Below, piece by piece: positions 55,808 to 64,000 of a stretch of DNA of 64,000 nucleotides. Within the stretch, counting starts at the first letter, position 1. Each line of letters starts with the position of its first letter. The position numbers and the translations under genes are program-made. Location of the stretch: assembly GCA_037127315.1 (NCBI GenBank), contig JBBBDQ010001156.1, positions 412,001-476,000 on the forward strand, read 5' to 3'. The notes below the pieces were generated by a model that saw nothing but the letters and a program-made list of their open reading frames with translations, ran no database searches and was not told where the DNA came from. Source of the DNA: Ascarosepion bandense. Taxonomy: Eukaryota > Mollusca > Cephalopoda > Sepiida > Sepiidae.

Positions 55808-55862
<55 letters not shown>
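55808..55862. repeat. TA tract
   Basis: About 27 units. It falls in the middle of a chance open frame. Confidence 0.95.
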
Positions 55863-55865
<3 letters not shown>

Positions 55866-56287
55866 GAAAAAACGTGTAACAATAATGGAAGGTTTGATTA
55901 TGAAAGACAACAATCCTTAATAAAATCAATTCTTAACACGGCCAGGATGTATTGGTCATATACTGGAATTATGCATATATCGATCTTCATCAAATTTTTG
56001 AATGACAAACGTAGCACATACACAACATTTATTGTTTTCAAAATTATAAACCATTAATATGGATAAATGCTTAGCCAGAAGTGCTCATAATAAACAGACA
56101 TGATAGAATTACGACAATCACTATGTTTGGAAAAGAAAACACCGGTCTGCATAAAAAATATATGAAGAAAACATTTAACAAATTATGTACTATAAACTAT
56201 ATTTATAAACACCGTAGTACATGCTGCTAATAACCTGTCTCCCTGTGTACGCACACACACACGCGTGCACAGACGCACACACACACG

Positions 56288-56326
<39 letters not shown>

Positions 56327-56572
56327 GAGGTATATTTAGGCAGCAAACATATTTGATTATAAAGAACGGAAAAAGTATCTATTAAATTTTTATTGTATTT
56401 TTGCAATTTGGGGATTAACTCATATATTTCATGAAGACAAAGACATTCTAGCCACACAGACACCACATCTTTGCTTGATAATAACTGCGGAAGTCGAAAG
56501 TATTTTTATAAAAAATGACTAATTATGAACGAACTTCAGACAATTTATCTAAAACACGTAGCACAAATCTGA
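55863..56572. other. Unclassified; CA/TA tract 56250-56325
   Basis: AT-rich, no motif recognised. Confidence 0.4.
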
Positions 56573-56882
56573 GTCAGTCAGTTTAGGTGCCATACGTGAT
56601 ACACGCTTGGGCGATCATGTCTCGAAAGAGACATGACTGACTGGGCAGAAGATTATCCCGCAGTAGGTTGCCATTGCTTTCTGCGGTAGACTGGTTGCCG
56701 ACCAAGGCTATAGAACCCAATCTGTCCTGTTATTTAACCCATAACTGGAAGGAATAGACGGATTAATACCTTTCCCAAGGGTATTTGCGCGTAAGTGAAT
56801 ACAATGGATTCAGCTGGAATTCGAACTCGGCTCCCCGGTTTCTCGTTCCGAGCCGATATCCACTGTACCACAACGCACATCC
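56573..56882 (-). repeat. SINE-A copy, full length (reference copy)
   Basis: In reverse: the head GTGGTACAGTGGATATCGGC (A box TGGTACAGTGG) and GAGTTCGAATTCC (B box), linker, core and hairpin TGTCTCTTTCGAGACA, then the CTGA-type tail. The promoter boxes are well kept, so this copy is comparatively young. Confidence 0.92.
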
Positions 56883-56939
56883 GCCAAATCTGAGTACCTT
56901 ATCCAAAATTCAGAAAAAAAACTAAAAATTAAAACTTGT

Positions 56940-57645
56940 TTATATATATAGTGCATCGATGCAGCAGATAATTTTCTAAACATATCCTCATATCCTGATA
57001 ATATAAGAGACAATGAATGTCTATTATGTTTAATCATGAGCCATTCCAAACGTCGTGTTTTGGCTTTAATTTCAGGTGAAAACAAAGACAAAAATTCACC
57101 AACATAAAAGCATCCACCATCAAAGACGATTTTATGTTGTGTTGACATTAAACTTTGCTAAGCAACGATAATAGTTATCAAAAAGCAAACGCAGTTCGTA
57201 AATTTGTAAAGCGGTTCTATGCCGTCACATCGCTTGAGAGCTCGAAATGTTAACAGAACCATATATTTAAATGTAATGTAATGTGTTATGACCAGATTTA
57301 AACGTGATTTTATTAAGTGTAGGTTGTTTTAATTTCATGTAGATGGCCTCCAACATCTGAAGGTTTTTTTTAAGGTTTTATGTTAACACAAGATAAAATC
57401 ATCTTTGATGGGGGATTCTTTTATGTTAACGTCACTGTAACCTCTCTGAAAATGGATCATGTGAGCCGAAAGCTTAGAACACAACGTAATAAAAAATATT
57501 GAAATGTTGGAGAATTTTTGTCCTTATTTTCATTTGAAATTAGAGCCAGAATACGATGTTTAGAACGGCTCATGATTAAACATAATAGACATTCATTCTC
57601 TCTTATATTTAACAGAATATGTTTAGAATATATATATATATATAG
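56940..57645. repeat. Family-E inverted pair
   Basis: TTCTAAACATAT, AAGAGACAATGAATGTC and CATGAGCCATTCCAAACGTC on the left are mirrored by GACATTCATTCTCTCTTA and ACGATGTTTAGAACGGCTC on the right. The left arm lacks the GCTTTCGGCTCACATGA segment, which the right arm keeps as TCATGTGAGCCGAAAGC. Confidence 0.8.
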
Positions 57646-58065
57646 TGTATCGAGTCAGCAGCTATGTTTCTAAACATATATTGTTAAATATAACAAACAA
57701 TGAATATATATTATGTTTAATCATTTAAACATTTGGACATTTTTAATTATGCTGATTCTAAGCTTTCGGCTCACATGAGCCATCGTCACAGAAGTTACAG
57801 GGGCATTAACATAAAGACATGCAACATCAAAGATGATTATCTTGTGTTGACATAAAACATTGATATGCAACGATAACAGTCACCGTGTAGCAGACGCCGT
57901 TCGTAAATTTATGAGGTTCTATGACGTCACACCTCCTGAGAGACTGAAATCTTAAAAGAACCATATATTTAAATGCAATGTAATGTGTTGTGACTAAACT
58001 GAAAGGTGATTTTATTAAGTGTAGGTTGCTTTAACTTAATGTAGATGGCCTTCAATATCTGATGT
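57646..58065 (+). repeat. Family-E copy
   Basis: GTGTATCGAG, TCTAAACATATATTG, GCTTTCGGCTCACATGAGCC, TTGTGTTGACATAAAACA and TGACGTCACACC occur in the family order, as at 44900-45361. Confidence 0.75.
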
Positions 58066-58182
58066 TTTTTTTTTTTGCTGTGTGTATGAGTGAGTATTAT
58101 TGTTTTATCGAGTAAAATCTATCTGTTGTTACCTACATGGATATGTTTTTCTAAGAAAAGTTGTTTAATTGAACTATGATGA

Positions 58183-58242
58183 GAAAGGGAGAGCGTGGTT
58201 GTTTCCCCTAGGAAACTCAGGTTCGAATCCTGCCGGGGTATG
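58183..58242 (+). pseudogene. tRNA-like 3' half
   Basis: A T arm CAGG-TTCGAAT-CCTG with B box GGTTCGAATCC and a following CCGGGGTA look like the 3' half of a tRNA. The 5' half is not recognisable and no acceptor partner is present. Confidence 0.4.
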
Positions 58243-58454
58243 CATATTTTTCTAAGAACATTTTTTGGTTGTTCAGGCTGGTAGATATAAATAAATATAT
58301 TCGGTTTTATTATAAAAACAAAAAAACTATCTACTCAAATATGAGTACCCATTAAAAACAATGTTTAAATAAAAAATATGTCGGAGTTAATCCATTTCAA
58401 ATATTACAAAAATATCTGTAAATTGGATAACATGATTAAAATGAAGAGGAGAAT

Positions 58455-58525
58455 ATAAAAGACAAAAACAAATTACCTTATTTGACACGTTTCGACTTCT
58501 GATGGACTTTTTCAAGGCAAATGTA
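58455..58525. repeat. Possible Penelope-terminal scrap
   Basis: The minus strand reads AAAGTCCATCAGAAGTCGAA and ACGTGTCAAATAAGG, a style often seen at Penelope-like ends. Weak. Confidence 0.35.
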
Positions 58526-58611
58526 CTTTTATTTTGCAATATTTATTTATTTAGAAACAAAAAAAATATCGACGGTTTTTTAAAATTTAATTAAACAAAA
58601 AACAGTGATAT

Positions 58612-59205
58612 AAATGACAATATCCATTGCTAAGAAGGTTGGGTCACTGTGTCAGGCCAGGATGTTTTTCCCGCCTGAATCCATCCTGCATATATACAAA
58701 TCAACCATTCGTCCGTGCATGGAATACTGCTACCATATATGGTCGGGGCCCCTGCTGTTCATCTCAGTGTTCTTGACAGGCTTCAAAGGAGAATCAGTAA
58801 TGTGATAGGAACCGACTTGGCGGCTCGACATCAGCCACTTTCCCACTGGCGATATGTTTCCTCCCTTTGCCTGTTCTATAAATACTTTCATGGCTTCTGC
58901 TCCAACGAACTTAAGTCACTGGTGCCTCTGCAACAGGTGTTTATTCGTGCAACCAGATTGGCAACTGGTTCCAACCCATTCACTGTTAGATTACCCAAAT
59001 GCAGACGACAATTCTACTCTTTCAGCTTCTTCTCTCGCACGTCCCGCCTGTGGAACTGTATTCCCATCCTTCTGTTGCTCTTTTCGAACTGGTTCGTCTT
59101 ACTCTTCACTCTCTTCTAATTAATCTTTTTACTCTTATGTAGCCCCCTGCACATCGGTGGCATTACCGCCTTGCGTGGGGTGATACGATTAAAAACAATA
59201 CACCA
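58612..59205 (+). pseudogene. LINE-A RT C-terminus and 3' tail
   Basis: KKVGSLCQARMFFPPESILH and IYKSTIRPCMEYCYHIWSG in one frame. A one-base shift near 58748 leads to LDRLQRRISNVIGTDLAARH, PLSHWRYVSSLCLFYKYFHG, FCSNELKSLVPL, TRLATGSNPFTV and FFSRTSRLWNCIP. A deletion removes the last codons. The tail (TGTAGCCCCCTGCACATCGG, GGTGATACGATTAAAAAC) ends the copy and is the tail shared by SINE-B. Confidence 0.9.
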
Positions 59206-60374
59206 AAACACTCATATAATGAGAACTAATAACTCTTTAACATTCACTGTCCTAAAAGAAATTAATCCAGTCTTAACAAATATAACCTACGGTTAAAAAA
59301 TCATGTGCAATTCCAAATTCTTTAATGGTGACCAACCTTAACTCGTTAGATCATTTACAACTGAGTAGTCAGTTCAATCCTTACTGGGTATTCAACACCT
59401 TGTGGTATATTTAAGTTACACCTACAAAATCATTGGCACCTCGCCGTGGTGCAAAGATTGGCAATCTTATCTCGCTATATCAATTACTACAGTGTAGTGA
59501 GTTTGATGCTTTCTCACTCGCGAAAGTGACTTCCGGTTTTATTACGCTTCAGTTAACATTAATATTCACAATTTTCCATACAATATCAATTGTTATCTTC
59601 TCTCATTTTATTCCTGTTCTTTTATCATTATACTATAATAATGTTTCTACTTTTCTTTCTTTATTTCACACACTGTAACTATCATGGTGCCCTTCTCCGA
59701 TGAATGGACTCTTCCTCGTACTATATAATTACCTGTAGGAGGCAGTTGACAACAGTCAAGTACGACAGCTAGTACGCAGTTAAAGTCTGCTACGATTCAG
59801 TCAATAAGCAGCGTAATTGTACCGTTCGGACTTATTTCTAGTTACTTGTTACTAACACAACTTTGTATATATTGTTCTTGTTATACTAATACTCTGTTTA
59901 GAACCTACCTTCTGTGTTCCGTGTCTTACTTTCGATCGAACCGGTCACTACAACTTTGCGGCGTATTTCACCACAACAAATTGTCGAAGATTTACATTAA
60001 GATTTACCACCACAAATTAGCGACGATGATCTAAAACAGTAATTCTCCTCTGTCTTAGTGGCTTTGTTGCCTTGTTCTAGTTAGAATAATTAAACATTTT
60101 AAAACAATATATATTATTATTTTATTTATTCTCGAAAGGGATGGAAAATGTAATTTATAAACGTTGTAAAAAATATCAGACACTTCATTCTTCGAAAAAA
60201 TATTGTAGTCACTGTTAGTCAAGAATAGGTTTTAACCCATTAGTGTCCAAACTTTTTTCTTGAATTTTTGCCAAAAATTTTGTATTTTTACAAATTTACT
60301 TAATACTAAACATATAAAAAAAATTCATTGCTTTATTTTAAGAAAAAATACATTTTTACTTTGCTCCTTATTCT
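59206..60374. other. Unclassified; possible LTR remnant 59730-60060
   Basis: The later part is rich in AGTAC, AGTTACTTG and AACCTACC words resembling some invertebrate LTRs, but no termini or partner copy is visible. Confidence 0.3.
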
Positions 60375-61263
60375 AGAACCAAGTTTATAGGGCAAAATTA
60401 GTTGCTCGAGTGTAATGAAAGATTTAAAGCTAGTTCATGGTCCTGGAGTTCAGACTCATTGGACGTTGGTACGAAAGACTGAAAAGCAATAGTTATTTTC
60501 AGTTAAAGCAAAACCGTAGAGTGAAAAAAAATGAATGGATGTAAGTCAAACTTTGATTTCCGGTATCGATGTCAAATAAGTTTTCCGTCACAAACAGAAT
60601 TTTGAAGGCTAATTAAGTCCTCTTTGTAAATGGTTTCATGGTTGAGACTAAGAACTACAATTATAATTATTTAGAACAAAACCCGGAGCAAAAACCAAAA
60701 TAAAAAGGCTGAAAACTTGTTTTTTGATCAGACCCGATAAGGTATCGGTGTATCGATTACCAACATCGGAATCAAATCGGTCATCCAAGGTTAAAATAAC
60801 CTAAGTATGTCCATGAAAACTTATCGTAACCATCGGGAGTAAAATTGGAGAAAATGAGCCATATTGATGGCCGAATATTGGTTTTTGATCAGATTCGATA
60901 GAATATCGGGGGTATCAATTTCCAATATCGGAGAAAAGGAATCATCTGAGAAGATCTAATGTTTGAGACTAAAAACTATAATTTTACCAAGTTAGAGCAA
61001 ATTCGGCAGCAAGAACCACGATAAAAGGGCTGGTATCCAGATCTTGATCAGACCTGATCGGATATCTTGACATAGATTTCCAATATCGGAAGAAAATCAG
61101 AAAAAAATAATTAACCCATGACCTGACCGGAAGTCTAAAGAATATTTGTGTGAAGTTTAGTGTGAATCGGATAGAAATTGTGGATTTGTATAAAGAATAT
61201 ACAGACATACAGATTTGTATAAAGGACATACAGGCAGATAGACAGACACACACAATATCTTGA

Positions 61264-61265
<2 letters not shown>
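60375..61265 (+). repeat. Family-C repeat, long form
   Basis: TTGCTCGAGTGTAATGAAAG, TCCTGGAGTTCAGACTC, TTCCGGTATCGATGTCAAAT and three versions of a TTGATCAGAxxxGAT block, then GTGGATTTGTATAAA and ACATACAGGCAGATAGAC. It ends in a TA tract (61266-61308). The left end is worn. Confidence 0.75.
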
Positions 61266-61313
<48 letters not shown>

Positions 61314-62065
61314 TGAGTTAGATATAAGTACTACTACGTTTTTGTTTGAATCAAAGATATGAGAATGAAATGAATGAAAGTGTATATTCCTCCTCATTAT
61401 TTTCACTCTATACTGAAAACTGAGATATCAGTATTACATCAGACAGTAGGTGATATATTTGAAAGATACTTCATTCTTTATGATTAACCAAATATGTATC
61501 TAAAAACTGCAGGAATTGTTGAAATATGGTAAATTATGCTTCTGGTGCTGAAAAAGAACCATGGGCACTAACTGGTTAATGAACGAATGGAGGTTAATCA
61601 GCCACAAGATCGAGGCAGAAAGGCTTGTCGTGTCAAGATAGTTGGAGCATAAATCTCCTTGCCCAGAAAAAAAATGAGAGCAAAATAACTTGGCTGTGAA
61701 GCGAACGGCAAAGCAACGTGACATTGATGACAGTGCTCATGTTGACAAAATGGCGACGGCGGATGCTCTCAGTAACACGTCTCGTTCATGCCTCAGTCAA
61801 CTTTTATCCCCTTTCTTTATTCTTGTTCCATTCAGCAGAAAAAAGATTAACAGTTGAAATTATAATTAATTTTATAAATCTATTTTCTTTTCGCTTTGAC
61901 TTATTTAGTAATTTTGAAGAGAATCTTGAAAGAAAGATTTTACTAATATTTACTAAGTTTGACCCAAGATTTTCAGCCGGTTAGAACTGAACATACTACT
62001 CAATCTTCATGGTAAATTGTTATGGAATTGGTGAGGCAGTTTAATTAGTGATCCTCAAAATGATT
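61266..62065. other. TA tract (61266-61308) then unclassified sequence
   Basis: A frame of 88 codons at 61718-61984 has no recognised motif. Confidence 0.4.
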
Positions 62066-63150
62066 TTTTTGTTAATCGTTTCACCCTAAGCAAGGGAAGG
62101 ATACAGGCAGTAAACGTGAATGGGGAGGATTGAGAAAAGGACAAAAAAAGAAACAAGGTTCGAGCAGACAAAAAAGAGCGATTGACGTTGCATTTAGTTT
62201 TTTTTTAAGATTGTAGTTCTAGGGTACGCAGAAGATACAGTGCTGATAGCAGACACAGAATGGAAACTACAAGACCTCCTACAGAAGGTAGCTGAAGAAA
62301 GTAACAAGAAAGGACTAGAGATAAACTGCAAAAACACTAAATGCATGGTCATCAGTAAAAAGGGCAGCCCAATATGCCAAATACAGGTCGGGGATACTAA
62401 AATACGGAGATCCGAAGGCGAAATGGCATGGCAATTTTTCATAGCGAAGAAAGAATTCCAGAAGTTGAGTAAGGTATTAAGAAACAGAACAATTTCGCTA
62501 GAAACAAGGAAGAGAGTACCGGATTGCTACGTGCAATTGATTGATACGTCCTTCAATATAGCAGTGGAAAAACATGAAGCAACTGAAATGTGGTTCTACA
62601 GAAGGATGCTTCGAATATCATGGATCGAAATGATGGAAACAAAAAGGAAATTAATACTGAGCATCAGGAAGAGATAGCTGAAATTCCTGGGACACGCAGT
62701 GAGGAATGAAGGCTTGGAGAACCTGATACTAACAGGCAAGATAGAGGGAAAAGGAGACAGAAGAAAGCAACGGATAACATATTTGAAGAACCTAATCAGG
62801 TGGATGACGGAACGAGTATTGCATGGTGTAACAGGGAGACGTGGAAAGCCATGATCGCCTACGTCCTGAAGGGACAGGGCACATAGAAGAAGTTATCAGG
62901 GAAGCAATAAATCGAAAGGGAGATCCACAAATGAAAAGTGCGAGAAAAGGAACTGTTTGAGGATTTGTATCTATCTACTTCAACGCTAAAATGGGGATAC
63001 CTAGTTGCCAATATAGTAGCAAAATTAAATTCGTGTAGTCCAGTGTCCAGGAAAAGTGGCTCATCGGAAGTGTTACCGTGAAACTTTTTGCAGAAATGAC
63101 AGAATGAAGACATTCCACGTCGGTATGAGAGTGACTGGAGTCGTCGGTGG
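62066..63150 (-). pseudogene. LINE-A copy split by a LINE-B insertion
   Basis: The 3' tail (AATCGTTTCACCCTAAGC) and UTR lie at 62066-62225, and the coding part at 62887-63150. Its minus strand reads SSFCHFCKKFHGNTSDEPLF, NFATILATRYPHFSV and FSRTFHLWISLSIYCFPDN, a divergent LINE-A subfamily. Confidence 0.8.
62226..62886 (+). pseudogene. LINE-B insertion, motif C to 3' end
   Basis: Starts exactly at the palm loop, where YADD is changed to YAED (YAEDTVLIADTEWKLQDL). VAEESNKKGLEINCKN, EFQKLSKVLRNRTISLETRK, ATEMWFYRRMLRISW, TKRKLILSIRKR, a stop, LKFLGHAVRNEGLENLILTG and WMTER follow. It ends in AGAAGAAG. The flanks AGTTCTAGGG and AGTTATCAGGG look like an imperfect target duplication. Confidence 0.9.
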
Positions 63151-63235
63151 CAGACGCAGAAAAGTAAATTCAGGATATCTCAGAATCAGAAAAAGAAAGT
63201 TGAAATTGTTGAAAATCATTGTGTGAAAGGTATGA

Positions 63236-63520
63236 GTCAGTCAGTTAAGTGCCATACGTGGTAAGCGCTTGGGCGATCATGTCTCGAAAGAGACATGACT
63301 TACTAGGCAGAATATTTTCACTCAGTAGGTTGCCATTTTTTTCTGCAGTAGACTGGTTTCCAACGAAGGCTATAGAACACAATCTGTTCTGCTTTTTAAC
63401 ACACAGCTTGAGGGAGAAGCGAAGAATTAATACATTTCCCATATGTATTTCTGAGTAAGTGAATGCAAGCAATTCAACTGGAATTCGAACTCGGCTCACA
63501 GATTTCTCGTCCCGAGAATA
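63236..63520 (-). repeat. SINE-A copy, nearly full
   Basis: Tail CAGTCAGTTAAGTGCC, hairpin CATGTCTCGAAAGAGACATG, core TAGACTGGTTTCC, linker GAAGAATTAATACATTTCCC and head AATTCGAACTCGGC. The A-box end is cut off near 63520. Confidence 0.88.
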
Positions 63521-63683
63521 TATGGAAAATATACTTGAATTTGACTTTCACAATTCAACTTGTGTGCAACAAGGCTAGAGGCAAATAGCGAGTAGTCTCC
63601 CTAACACATATAAGTGAATAGCTGTAGAGTTAATACAAAAGAAAATTCGAAAACAAAAAATGCTAAGCGTGAAAAATCATATG

Positions 63684-63750
63684 AGCTTCTGGACAGCCAT
63701 GAATGTTCACGTCCTAAAGGGATAAGACACATTGAAGAAGAAAAGGAAGA
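63684..63750 (+). pseudogene. LINE-B 3' end scrap
   Basis: SxTAMNVHVLKG-like codons and a GAAGAAGAAAAGG tail; about 65 bases remain. Confidence 0.55.
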
Positions 63751-63834
63751 AGAAAACGGAAATTTCATTTCGTTTCTAAATGAACTAAAATGTCATAGGA
63801 AGAATTATAGTAGGAAAATTATGTTCACCATGTC

Positions 63835-63837
<3 letters not shown>

Positions 63838-63883
<46 letters not shown>

Positions 63884-63912
63884 GTCTGTTCACTATCAAT
63901 CTATGTCTGTTC

Positions 63913-63979
<67 letters not shown>

Positions 63980-64000
63980 CTGTCAGTCTGTTTATTATCT
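63838..64000. repeat. TATC arrays
   Basis: Two runs separated by ATGTCTGTTCACTATCAA-type spacers. The array continues to the window edge with TGTCAGTCTGTTTATTATC. Confidence 0.95.

Overview
This is a gene-poor, AT-rich stretch of an animal nuclear genome. No ordinary host gene (exons with splice signals, or a long conserved frame) can be recognised. Nearly everything that can be named is transposable-element debris or simple repeat. The mix (RTE-like and jockey/CR1-like LINE fragments, tRNA-headed SINEs, Penelope-like elements, mariner copies, very long TATC, TA and TG tracts, and protein debris of a style familiar from octopus repeats) suggests a mollusc, most likely a coleoid cephalopod. 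That assignment is an inference from repeat style, not from a diagnostic gene.

Layout. 0-12 kb: SINE-A and LINE-B fragments, a Penelope-like GIY-YIG endonuclease remnant inside or beside a decayed R2/NeSL-like reverse transcriptase, an LTR-like unit carrying a 217-bp hairpin-rich tandem array, and a SINE-A copy split by an LTR-like insertion. 12-24 kb: four mobile-element classes stacked in one mariner copy (18.3-20.8 kb), two further mariners, and three large TATC arrays. 24-36 kb: many LINE-A and LINE-B fragments, a tandem LINE-B duplication, and a clean piggyBac-type MITE with TTAA duplications. 36-47 kb: an AT-rich minisatellite, a LINE-A copy split by an LTR-like element, hammerhead-bearing SINE-like units, long palindromes and an internally deleted mariner. 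47-59 kb: a SINE-B with a 158-bp repeat array, family-C repeats, and a run of inverted repeats next to TA tracts. 59-64 kb: family C, a LINE-A copy split by LINE-B, SINE-A and TATC.

The most interesting signal is self-cleaving RNA. A roughly 290-300 bp tRNA-headed repeat (five copies, called family H) ends in a type I hammerhead ribozyme, and most copies abut a TA tract. Separate inverted repeats at 52.2-52.9 kb carry further hammerhead-like folds on opposite strands. In one pair the stem I sequences differ but stay paired, a compensatory change. Other palindromes and probable Penelope termini carry weaker hammerhead-like cores with one extra nucleotide before stem II. Together these suggest non-autonomous, ribozyme-processed retroelements comparable to Schistosoma Sm-alpha and to animal retrozymes, probably mobilised by Penelope-like enzymes.

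No gene here appears functional. LINE, mariner and Penelope frames are all truncated, frameshifted or missing catalytic residues. Element boundaries are estimated by eye from copies inside the window and can be off by tens of bases.
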